64,000 bases of DNA from Sternotherus odoratus (Eukaryota > Chordata > Testudines > Kinosternidae). Location of the stretch: the NCBI GenBank assembly GCA_032164245.1, contig JAVMKO010000001.1:13553603-13617602 (forward strand). The letters run 5' to 3'. The translations under genes were made by a program, and so were the position numbers. The stretch's first letter is position 1; each line of letters opens with the position of its first letter. Shown one piece after another: positions 31,216-40,784 of this stretch. Under the pieces are notes generated by a model. It saw only the letters and a program-made list of their open reading frames with translations. It was not told the DNA's origin and ran no database searches.

Positions 31216-31645
31216 CAGTAAAACCTCGATTTAACGGACTTCAGATGCAACGGACAAAATTTCTGAGTAAGTCTGATGCATCCCAAATCCATTTCTCGCG
31301 GGCTGGCTGCCGGCTCCCGGCTGCCGCCCGGGTCACAGCAGCGGGCGGGCTGGTTGGCGGGCGGGCTGGCTGCCGGCTCCCGCCCAGGTCCCACTAGCGG
31401 GCAGGCTGCCGGCTCCCGGGTCCCGCCCGAGTCCCGGCAGCCGGGACACGGGCGGGCTGGCTGCCGGCTGCCAGCTGCCACCCGGGTCCCGGCAGCGGGC
31501 GGGCTGCGGATCTGCCGCCCCAACCCTGTGGCGGTCGGGCTGCTGCTCCGACAGCTCGGTTTTTTTTTTATTATTAAATAACGGACTTTTTCATTTAACG
31601 AACACCACCCCGGCTGAATTAGTCCGTTAAACGGAGGTTTCACTG
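31216..31645. mobile_element. Tigger-like TA-flanked MITE (copy 1)
   Basis: Ends CAGTAAAACCTCGATTTAAC and AACGGAGGTTTCACTG, with TA at 31214-31215 and 31646-31647. The middle is a GC-rich simple array of CGGGCGGGCTGGCTGCCGGC-type units. 430 bp. Shares its ends and inner sequence with copy 2 at 34779-35119, which is in the opposite orientation. Confidence 0.88.
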
Positions 31646-32999
31646 TACGACCAAGTTTGATTAAGCAGGTTGGTGCTTATTTGAGTCTTGATCCTAACTG
31701 TGACGGGGGAGCAAAGGAAATGTGATGTTAGAAAACAATTGTTTCCTCCAAATTCATTGTGCTGTGAAGCACCGATCCTTTGTGTCTAGTTCTGCTTTTG
31801 GAAAACTTAGCAGAGCCTCTGGAGGAATCTCCCGGCCCTTCTGGAGTCTCTGGAGTTTTAAGTGCACCTTTGGTCAGAGTAATTCTTCAGTCTGAAGGAT
31901 GGGAACCCAAGAGAAAACAGAGCATTGGGGGTTTAGAAGCAATAAAAGCAAGAGCCAATGAAAAGAGCTGAGGGTAAGGGCTTTAGAGAACAGACTCGGT
32001 TTTGTGGGGAGGAGTTGGGCAGTTGTCAAGGAAGCACACTAGGAAGCCTGGTTAATAACCAAGTGTGATGGGTTTTGTGTACACACACACACACGTTTAG
32101 TGCAACAGGAAATATTTATAACACCACAACTTTATCCTCCCCAATGGTTTGTTGATCTGTTCCTACCTCTTTAGCTTGACCTTAGTTTTGAATTCTCTAA
32201 ATAATTTAGGAACATTACAGTCCCTGATTGAAAAGAACTGTACTTTGCCTGGAAAGGTACAGTAAGTAAATAGCCCTGGAATGATTTTTGCATTAGTGGG
32301 GAATTTATAACCCCATTAGCTAGCTCTCCGGTCCCATTCAGGAACGACCGGGAGTGTTTTAATGTTGCAGCGGCTGATAATTTCAATGAGGATGTTCCTC
32401 CTGGAGGGACTTGGGTTTTGTATGTGAATGTTGCTTTAGTCTAATCAGATTTCAGCAGGAATGTAATTTAATCAATGTCTCCCCAAAAATACGGCCCTCC
32501 CAGTCAAATGGATCCCATGACAGAATAACTTGAGTCCCTTGCAGTTTATGGAATGGCACCGTATTAAGAGCCTAGAAACTGAAAAATACTTTCTCACGGC
32601 ATTTTTGTGTCTGAGCTTCCAGCTGTCCTGAGTGTGAGAGCCAGCTTCAGTCCCTGGAGTGTCACTATGGGAACGCTGTTGTGGTAACTGCTTTTATCAC
32701 AGACTTGAGGCTCCTCGCAGCTGGACTGGCCCAAAACACAACTTCCAGACTGTGTTGAAATAGTTAGCGGTATCTCTCTGAAAAAAAACCCCAGGTTAAA
32801 TAGTTTGAGAGGGTGGATCTAGCCAGCAAGAATCAGCAGCTGTTAAGCTGTTCTGCAGGTTGGAAGGACAATATGTTCGGAGTTAGAGGTCTGGGGTTTT
32901 CCTCTGGATTTCGCCAGATGCCTGTATAGTTAAGATCTTTTTGACCATTTTTGCATTAGCAGAAAGCTGCCTTGATCGTGTAACCTTAGAGAAGAAAGA

Positions 33000-33200
33000 T
33001 GGTCTAGTAGCGAAAGCTTTAGACTGGGGCTCAGATCTGGGCTCACATCCTGACTCTACTGCCAGGCGTCTTGTTAGACTTTGGACAGATTGCTTAGTCT
33101 CTGTGCCTCGGTTCCTCATCTACTGCTGATCAGTCCTGCCTCTTGAACTCTTCATGGCAGTGACACTCTCACTGTTTGTCCAGTGCCTAGCACACCGGGC
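33000..33200 (+). repeat. MIR-type SINE
   Basis: AGCGAAAGCTTTAGACTGGG, CTCACATCCTGACTCTACTG, AGATTGCTTAGTCTCTGTGC and CTCGGTTCCTCATCTACTG follow the MIR order; the tail reads CCAGTGCCTAGCACACC. Confidence 0.7.
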
Positions 33201-34275
33201 TTCTCATTTGATTTCAGGCTTCTGGGCGCTGGAGTAATGTGTATGAAGCGTAGCCCTTACTCACACATAAGAAACCTGGGTATGAATGCTCCCACTTAAG
33301 ACAACCTGTTAAGCATGGGAGTCGGGGTTGCAGAATGGGGCCTTTAACGTAGCCAGGGTATTTTCGTACCAATGACTGTGGTGTCTAGGAGCAGCAGGGC
33401 TAACGATGAGTCGAGAGTTATAACAAACCTCCACCAGGGCCATAGGTGACTTTCCCTCTCCATCGGTGTCTCTCTGCGGACAGAGCTTTTGGGTGGTGAG
33501 AGAAATAACCCGAAGGGCTTAGGGGCTGGGGTATCTGTTACAGCGTTTGGATGGCCACCAGCACAGCAGCAGGTTACGCATTTCTGCCTCAGGCTTCACT
33601 GTGCTCTGAAGATGCCCCCTGCCAGCTGGGTAATTCAGGCCTCTGTTTTCTTACTGCTGGGGGAGCTTGGATCTCTGAGTCCAAGCGCAAAACCTCAGGA
33701 GTCTTTCTGACATAGAATCGCTGATTAATCCTTCATCCCATCCTGGCTACAGCTGTCACCTCTGAGCGGTTTCCTTCCCACGTCCTTCTGTCTTGGCTGT
33801 CTCAGCCTCCTCTCCAACCCCTTCTTCTCCATGGCCTTGAGCACCTTTCCCTTCCTTGAAGCGTTCCTGCCCCTTTACAGGCTCTTTTCCATAGCTCCTC
33901 CTCGTTTGCTCCCCCTGCTGTCTGGGGCAGAACCTCTCTCTAAATCTTGCCTTGTCCTTAGTCTCACTAGGCTGAGTGAGATTCTAGCTTTATACAGTCC
34001 CAGCCCCCAGTCAAGTGGTTCAGATGATACCTTCCATCAGATCCCAGAAAATACCTGTTTGGGACTGAACCCGACTGAAAACAAATGTCCCTTACAGGAC
34101 GAGAGCACATCTGGTTACAGCCCCCAGTTCTTCATGCTACCAGAACGCAAACGATAAATGAATGGTTAATTGTTATCCTGAGATTAAAATCTAATCAGTC
34201 CAACTCTAAAGGTAGTTTACTAAAACTACTGCATCCCCAACGCAATGCAGTACTGCCAACCCCAAGTGTTAAATA

Positions 34276-34566
34276 CAGTAGACTCTCCATTATCCAGGAT
34301 GATAGGGAAAAAAATAATTCTGGTTAATAAAATCCTGGATAATCACCATCCATAGGAAATATGGGGAGTGGGGGTTGATTCACCAGCCATCCTGCACCAG
34401 GGGAAGGGGGGGAGGGGGTGTTGGTTCACTGACTGCCCTGTGCCCTGGTAGGGGTTTTTTGTGTGTGTGCTTGGGGCGGCAGCAAAGCCAGAGCCGGCCC
34501 TGCGAGTTGCGTGTATTTTTTTTGACATCCTGGTTAATCCAATTCTGGATAATCGAGAGTCCACTG
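34276..34566. mobile_element. Tigger-like TA-flanked MITE (second family)
   Basis: Ends CAGTAGACTCTCCATTATCC and GGATAATCGAGAGTCCACTG, with TA at 34274-34275 and 34567-34568. 291 bp. The ends differ from those of the 31216 family. Confidence 0.88.
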
Positions 34567-34778
34567 TATCGTGAGCGAGGCTCCAGAAAATCGTGAGATT
34601 TTCAAAACTAATAAACTGTGTCTTTATCTTCCTTTGAGTCTTAAGGATTCAGATTTTCAAACTTTTCTCTGCAGTGAGGCATGGAAACTCCCTCCCCCCC
34701 CCCCCCAAATGAAAGCTGAGCAGCTCATGCTGTCACCTGCCACCAGGAGCTGGGACTCTTAGGAAAAAATACCAAATA

Positions 34779-35119
34779 CAGTAAAACCTCCATTTAACGG
34801 ACTAATTTGGGCGAGGGGGTGTCCGTTAAATGAAAAAGTCTGTTATTTAATAATAATAATAAAAAAACAAGCTGTCAGAGCAGCAGCCTGCCCGCCACAG
34901 GGTCAGGGCGGCAGCTCTGCAGCCCGCCCGTCGTTGGGACCCTGGCGGGAGCCGGCAGCCAGCCCACCCGGGTCCCGGCTGCTGGGACCCGGGCGGCAGT
35001 CAGGAGCCGGCAGCCAGCCCCCAAGAAATGGATTTCGGATGCATCAGACTTGCTCAGAAATTTTGTCCGTTGCTTCCGAAGTCCGTTAAATCGAGGTCCG
35101 TTAAATCGAGGGTTTACTG
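34779..35119. mobile_element. Tigger-like TA-flanked MITE (copy 2, opposite orientation)
   Basis: Ends CAGTAAAACCTCCATTTAAC and AATCGAGGGTTTACTG, TA at 34777-34778 and 35120-35121. The inner GAAATGGATTTCGGATGCAT is the reverse complement of the region near 31276 in copy 1. Confidence 0.88.
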
Positions 35120-35305
35120 TAGTGAGAGCTGCCAATACTTGTCTGAACAAGTGAAACACCCACTCTTTGGCTGCTGTCTGAAGTAGGTTGGGAAAAGTTG
35201 GCCCTTTTAAACTCTTCCTACTTCCTGTTAAGACTCAGCACCATCTTTGGAATCAATCTTCTCCCAGAACATGACCTAATATAATTCAAGCTTGTTTGCA
35301 TAGAC

Positions 35306-35989
35306 CAGGGGAGGGCAAACTACTGCCCAGATGCCTACAAGTCCCTAGGCTTTCAATCCGGCCCGCAGCACTGCCAGCCCATGGTGCAGTGGGGCTAAGG
35401 CCAGCTCCCCGCCTCCCCTGGCCCCATGTAGCTCCTGGAAGTGGCCGGCACCATGTCCCTGCGGCCCCTGGGGGGTGAAGGGTTCCGTGCGCTGCCCTCA
35501 CCTCCAGGCACCGTCCCCTGCAGCTCCCATTGGCTGGGAACGGGAAACTGTGGTCAATGGGAGCTTCGAGGGTGGCGCACACACACCGGAGGGGAGCGCA
35601 GGGTGGAGCCACCTGCCCCGCCCCAAGCCCAGGAACCACTGCTGGACATGCTGGCCACTTCGGGGAGTGGTGCTGAGCCAGGGCAAGCAGGGAGCCTGCC
35701 TTAGTCCCACTGCGCGACCATTGCCACCCCGGAGCCTCTAGAGGTAAGTGGTGCTGGGCTGGAGCCTGCATCCCAAACCTCTCCTGTACCCCCTGCCTTG
35801 ATCCCCTTGCCACACCCCAACCCCCTGCCCTGAGTCCTCTGCTGCACCCCACATCCTGCCTGCACCCCAACTCTCTGACCTGAGTCCCTTCCCGCACTCC
35901 AGCTCCCTGCCCCAGCCCTACATTCACGCCCTGCATGCAATTACCCAACTCAGATGTGGCCCTCGGGCCAAAAATTTTTCCTACCCCTG
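35306..35989. mobile_element. hAT non-autonomous element
   Basis: Ends CAGGGGAGGGCAAACTACTG and AAATTTTTCCTACCCCTG. Target copies are GCATAGAC (35298-35305) and GCATAGAT (35990-35997). The 684-bp interior is GC-rich, with imperfect CCCTGCCxTGAxTCC-type repeats at 35775-35900. Long open frames on both strands have repeat-like composition and no known domain. Confidence 0.9.
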
Positions 35990-36799
35990 GCATAGATTCT
36001 CTCCTATTGAGTAATGCACAGCAACTGCTCCTTCATGTCTATGACATGTTATGCAAGAGATCAGGCCAGGGTGATCATCCGCAGTCCCTTTTGATCTCAG
36101 AATCTATCAGCAGGGAGTGACACTGACAGATATAAATGTAGTGCACAGCAAGGGCGTGTGCATCTGTTATGTAGGAAAAATAAACGAAGATCTTATTTAG
36201 CTGCAGACTGTAAATTGGCAATGAACCGATGGAGGGTAATGGAACATTTTATGCCACCACCAGACTAACCCCCAGCTTGTTTACAGAGCTAAGACGTGGT
36301 TTCCTGAGCCTAATCTGCTGCCTTTAGTGGTGGGGGGGGGGGGGGCTGTTCCCCTCCCTCTCTCATGTTGCTGGTCCTCTAACTACAGTCAAAGGCCAGA
36401 AGCTGACGGACAAGCGAGACAGGTTTATTTTCAGGGTGCATGGGTCGTGATCGGGTTTTGACTATAGTGAGATGAGGGACAACACCAGACACGTGGCTGT
36501 CTTGTGCTAGATCAGGGGTCTCCAAACTACGGCCCGCGGGCCAGATGCGGCCCGCGAGGCCCTCTCATCCGGCCCGCGGCAGGGGTCGGGAACCAGCCGC
36601 GGGGCCGGGACGCGCCGCGTGCTCCGCTGCCGCCGCCAGCCGCGGGGCCGGGACGCGCCGCGTGCTCCGCTGCCGCCGCCGGCCGGGACGCACCGCGTGC
36701 TCCGCTGCCGCCGCCGCTGGCCAGGGACGGCTCAGAGCTGGGGCCGGGACGCGCCGCACCGCCAGAAACAAGGAGCCACCCACTGCCAGGCGGCGAAAC

Positions 36800-37040
36800 G
36801 GTCTGTGGGGAGAGACCGGGTTGAGCGGGTCAGTTGGGGGGGGGGGGGAAGAGACCGGGTTGAGCGGGTCAGTTGGGGGGGGGGGGGCAAGAGACCGGGT
36901 TGAGCGGGTCAGTTGGGGGGGGGGGGGTTGGAGGAAAGGAGGTTTTGGGGTGAGAGACCTGGCTGGGTGGGTCATTTGGGGGGGGTTGGAGGAAAGGAGG
37001 TTTTGGGGGGAGAGACCTGGCTGGGTGGGTCAGTTGGGGG
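36800..37040. repeat. Tandem repeat with long G-runs
   Basis: About three copies of GAGACCGGGTTGAGCGGGTC followed by AGTT and 10-13 G, then two copies of a GGAAAGGAGGTTTTGGGG-type unit. The runs could form G-quadruplexes on plus. Run lengths may be unreliable in the assembly. Confidence 0.85.
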
Positions 37041-37041
37041 G

Positions 37042-37616
37042 TTGATGTGTAGTGTTCATGTGTAGTGTTCAGGTGTTCATGTGTAGTGTTCATATGTAGT
37101 GTTCAGGTGTTCATGTGTAGTGTTCAGGTGTTCATGTGTAGTGTTCAGGTGTAGTGAACAGGTGTTCATGTGTAGTGTTCATGTGTAGTGTTCAGGTGTT
37201 CATGTGTAGTGTTCATATGTAGTGAACAGGTGTTCATGTGTAGTGTTCAGGTGTTCATGTGTAGTGTTCAGGTGTAGTGAACAGGTGTTCATGTGTAGTG
37301 TTCATGTGTAGTGTTCATGTGTAGTGTTCAGGTGTTCATGTGTAGTGAACAGGTGTTCATGTGTAGTGTTCATGTGTAGTGTTCAGGTGTTCATGTGTAG
37401 TGAACAGGTGTTCATGTGTAGTGTTCATGTGTAGTGAACAGGTGTTCATGTGTAGTGTTCATGTGTAGTGTTCATGTGTAGTGAACAGGTGTTCATGTGT
37501 AGTGAACAGGTGTTCATGTGTAGTGTTCATGTGTAGTGAACAGGTGTTCATGTGTAGTGAACAGGTGTTCATGTGTAGTGTTCATGTGTAGTGAACAGGT
37601 GTTCATGTGTAGTGTA
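37042..37616. repeat. Minisatellite of GTGTTCATGTGTA-type units
   Basis: About 575 bp of mixed 8-13-bp units built from GTTCATGTGTAGT, GTTCAGGT and GAACAGGT. GTTCA and its complement TGAAC alternate in a higher-order pattern that becomes more regular to the right. Wholly inside the hAT element at 36513-37784. Confidence 0.9.
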
Positions 37617-37861
37617 TCAATGTGTTATTAAATAATAACTGAATAAAATAATATTAAATAAATAATTAAAAACAACATCCATGTTTTGATTCTTTTTTAT
37701 TTGGACCTCGAGTGTGTTGTCGGCCCCCGAACTGCTATTTGATAGTTAATGCGGCCCTCGGGCTGAAAAGTTTGGAGACCCCTGTGCTAGACGGTACTTT
37801 AATGTGATGCCCATTGCCACAATAGCTGAGGGTACCTCTCCACTATGTTTTAAAACCTACA

Positions 37862-38036
37862 GCAGCGGCCAGCACATTCTTCAGCCCCCACCGGTTCCCA
37901 CTGCCCCCATTGTCCTGGAACGGCAAACTGCGGTCAGTGGGAGCTGCAATTGGCCAAACTTATGGACGCTGCAGGTAAACAAAGTGGCCCGGCCCGCCGG
38001 CGGAGGGGAACTGTGCCAAAGGTTGCCGATCCCTGG
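37862..38036. mobile_element. hAT MITE fragment
   Basis: The right end GCCAAAGGTTGCCGATCCCTG matches the reverse of the hAT ends at 17412. Shared inner words include CAGCCCCCACCGGTTCCCAC and GCTGCAGGTAAACAAA. The left end is missing. Confidence 0.7.
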
Positions 38037-38104
38037 GCTAAGGCAACAAGAGCCCTGTATGGAGCACCTCACCAGTATCTGCATTCAGAGCCAGCTTGTG
38101 TGCT

Positions 38105-38190
38105 GAGCTAGTTTAAGGCGAATGACTTGACGGCTGGCTCAGTTTTCCTATCTGCAAAATGGGCTAATAAAACCATCCTACCATGTCTGA
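38105..38190 (+). repeat. MIR 3' fragment
   Basis: GGCTCAGTTTTCCTATCTGC and AAAATGGGCTAATAAAACC match the 3' part of MIR. Confidence 0.55.
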
Positions 38191-38639
38191 AAGCTGCTGT
38201 TGGTGCCAAGTATTATGGCTACAAAGATGCTTATTTCAAATCTGACTATAAAAAGCCTACGGACCCAGCCCCTGGTGAAGGCAAACAGCTTACTACTCAG
38301 TAGGGCCAGCATGGTGCTCTTGCACATAGCAGTCACTGCCTACAGCTTCTGCTGGTCAGTGGCTGAGCATGGCAAACGAGGACCCCCGTCCCTGATCCAG
38401 TAGCTGGCACTCTAGTCAGCGTGGCTACAAGACACAGTGTCAGGCTGGACTACCCTTCCCCCTCCCCCCCCATGGTGTACTGGCTGTGTACACAGCACAT
38501 GGGCTTTCTAGGAGTGTGATGAAAGGCAGGGACCATGGCACCTATTGCCGGGGGGGGGGGGGCTATTCCTGGTGTATGGAGAGGTGTGAATTAACACTTG
38601 GCCTGGGCGAAGGTGCTAAAAGGACCCATCAGGGACGAC

Positions 38640-39170
38640 CAGGGCCGGCGACGGGGGTACTACGGGTACAGCTGTACCGGGCCCCCCCGACTTTAGGGGG
38701 CCCCGGTACACAGCTGTACCCGTTGTCGTCCCCCCCTTGTCGCCAGACCTGGAGAGCGGGGAAGGGGCGGGGAGGCGGCGCGGCTCTCCTCCGGACGAGC
38801 GCGCCTGGCCCCGGCAGGAGCAGTGAGCCCGGCCGGCGGCAGCGGCGCAGTCCGGGGGAGGGAGGGAACAGCAAGGGCGGCTCACGCCGCTCCCGGGCTC
38901 TCGCTCCCGCTGCCGCCAGCTGTCAGCTGGGGGGGGGGGGGGGGGAGAGCCGGCTGGGCTCGGGGGGGGGGGGGGGAGGCTGGCTGGGCTTCCTCCCCCA
39001 GCCGCTGTCAGCTGGGGGGGTGGAGCGCCGGCTGGGCTGGGGAGGGGGCGGCTGGGCTGGGGGGGGGGCCGGCTGGGCTGGGGGGGGCCCCCAGCCGCTG
39101 TCGGCTGGGCTGGGGGGGCCCCCCAAACTATCAGAGTAGGGGCCCCCCCAAATTTCTGTCGCCAGCCCTG
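38640..39170. mobile_element. hAT non-autonomous element, perfect target duplication
   Basis: Ends CAGGGCCGGCGACGG and CTGTCGCCAGCCCTG, with identical GGGACGAC at 38632-38639 and 39171-39178. 531 bp, very G-rich (several runs of 8 or more G). An inner inverted repeat (GGGTACAGCTGTACC) lies at 38664 and again around 38707. The perfect duplication suggests a recent insertion. Confidence 0.92.
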
Positions 39171-39178
39171 GGGACGAC

Positions 39179-40071
39179 GCCCTTATCAGAGCTCAGAGTG
39201 GGGGACTCCAGGTACAAGAGGAAGGCTGAGTGGGAGGTTGCCATGGTTACTCATTTGTAGTTGGCTTTGGCCTCCTGACTGTTAATGGGAAGTTTTCTTT
39301 ATTTAAACCAGCTCTAGCCGAAGTGCTGGTCTGGACTTCAGGCCTGTGAGCAGAGCTGTGTTTTCCCCACCTCAGAAAAAACTTTCGTGGCCTTCCCGGT
39401 GGGTCTGTCCCACATTGCGGTGGGCGTCACTAGCTGCCAGTAGCAGCGTTCTTTGCCGGCGCCTTAAAATGTTTACTAGTGCGTGTGATGTCGTTCCGCG
39501 TGCCGTATGGTTTGGGTGGCCATACGATTTCCCTGGGGAGAGCAGCTGCAAGGTCATGACCCAGAGGCCACCCATCCAGCTGAAACAGGTACTGCTACTT
39601 CTGGGGGTTTTATTTAATATTTATACAGGGCCAGGGATGGATGTGGCACGTCACAAACGCACAGCGACGAGGCCTCTTCCCAGGGGCTCTTGCAATCATG
39701 TTAGATCGTGGCGGGGAACTGGTGCAAATTGCTGGTACTTACAGTGGTTGCGTGGCAATTTCCAGCACAGTGCAGAGCCAGACAACCCCTAAACTGGCCA
39801 TAGGCCACTCTGCAAGGAGTGTCCCCCTCCCCCCCAGCAAGGGGGAAGCGGCCTCTGAAAGGTTCAAGTTGCAGTGACTCAGCAGAACTGGCCACCCCCA
39901 GGCACAGGCGGTGGGGCTGTTTGGGACAATCCGAGAACGAATGTTAACACAGAAAACTCCACCACGCTGGCATTCAGTCCTGCCCCTCTGACCTTGAATT
40001 AAGAGCTTCCCACAGGCCGTCTCCTCTGACTCCCAAGCACCCACTTCATAGGCCTCCTCAAAAGTACCTTA
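39179..40071. other. Intergenic sequence
   Basis: No gene or repeat recognised; the frame at 39346-39792 has no known domain. Confidence 0.45.
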
Positions 40072-40357
40072 GGGCAGGTCTCCACTAGGGGGGGGAAATC
40101 GACTGTAGATACGCAATTTCAGCTATGTTAATAACGTAGCTGAAATCGATGTCTCTACAGCCGACTTACCTCCCATCCTCACGGCGGTGGCGGTCGGCGG
40201 CGCGGTCCCCCGTCGACTCCAGCTTGCGCCTCTTCACGAGCTGGACTTCCGGAGTCAACGGGGGAGCCGCTGGTGGTCGATTTATCGCATCTTAACGAGA
40301 CGCGATAAATCGATCACCAAAAGATCGATCCCTGCCGGCTCAAGTGAAGACAAGCCC
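40072..40357. mobile_element. Harbinger-type MITE
   Basis: Starts GGGCAGGTCTCCACTAG after TTA (40069-40071) and ends GAAGACAAGCCC before TTC. The inner AATTTCAGCTATGTTAATAA / CGTAGCTGAAAT hairpin is shared with the MITE at 20039-20330. Confidence 0.75.
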
Positions 40358-40784
40358 TTCAAGGAGGGAAACAGCTGAAGTTAACAACTCCTCCTTTGCT
40401 GGGAACCAGATAATGCCCTGGCACCACATTAGAGGCTCCCGCTTGCTTTGATTATTTTTATGCATTAAGAATGTCATCTTGTTGCTACAGGTCCGAGGTG
40501 ATTTCATTAAAATGAGCAATGTCATTTCCCACCACTCACGATAGCCCCGTAGTGACACGTACGTTGTCCTTCCTCTTACGGCAAGAGGTTGCAGATATTG
40601 GGCAAAACTACACGCTGAGTTTTCCAAGCACTTTCCCAAAGGGCTCAAGGTGGGCACATAAACTCACAGGTTACTTTCGAAAATCTCGGTCATGGGGTCC
40701 ACAGGTTTCTGCTCTGGCTGGAGCCAGACAATGAACGTAGCCAGAGAGGAGAGTGTCGTTCAACATCTCAAAGAGGCGCTGCAA

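Larger units (their letters stand above)
30791..34260. other. Intergenic sequence between PRPF18 and FRMD4A tails
   Basis: Contains a Tigger-like MITE (31216-31645), a short CA run (32082-32094) and a MIR (33000-33200). No gene is seen. Confidence 0.5.
36513..37784. mobile_element. hAT element carrying a minisatellite
   Basis: Ends CAGGGGTCTCCAAACTACGG and AAAAGTTTGGAGACCCCTG. Target copies are TGCTAGAT (36505-36512) and TGCTAGAC (37785-37792). Inside: a GC-rich part with repeated GGGACGCGCCGCGTGCTCCG units, G-run repeats (36800-37040), then a long tandem array (37042-37616). 1272 bp. Confidence 0.9.

Noticed and set aside
35286..35993. 235-codon minus-strand open frame
   Set aside because: It coincides almost exactly with a hAT element and has repetitive composition, no domain and no splice context.
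36545..37045. Open frames in GC- and G-rich sequence
   Set aside because: Produced by repeated GGGACGCGCCGCG units and G-runs in a hAT element.
37042..37616. CRISPR-like array of short repeats
   Set aside because: Units are 8-13 bp with no unique spacers, and the DNA is vertebrate; it is a minisatellite inside a hAT element.
38486..39139. 217-codon plus-strand open frame
   Set aside because: Gly-rich translation of G-runs in the hAT at 38640-39170.
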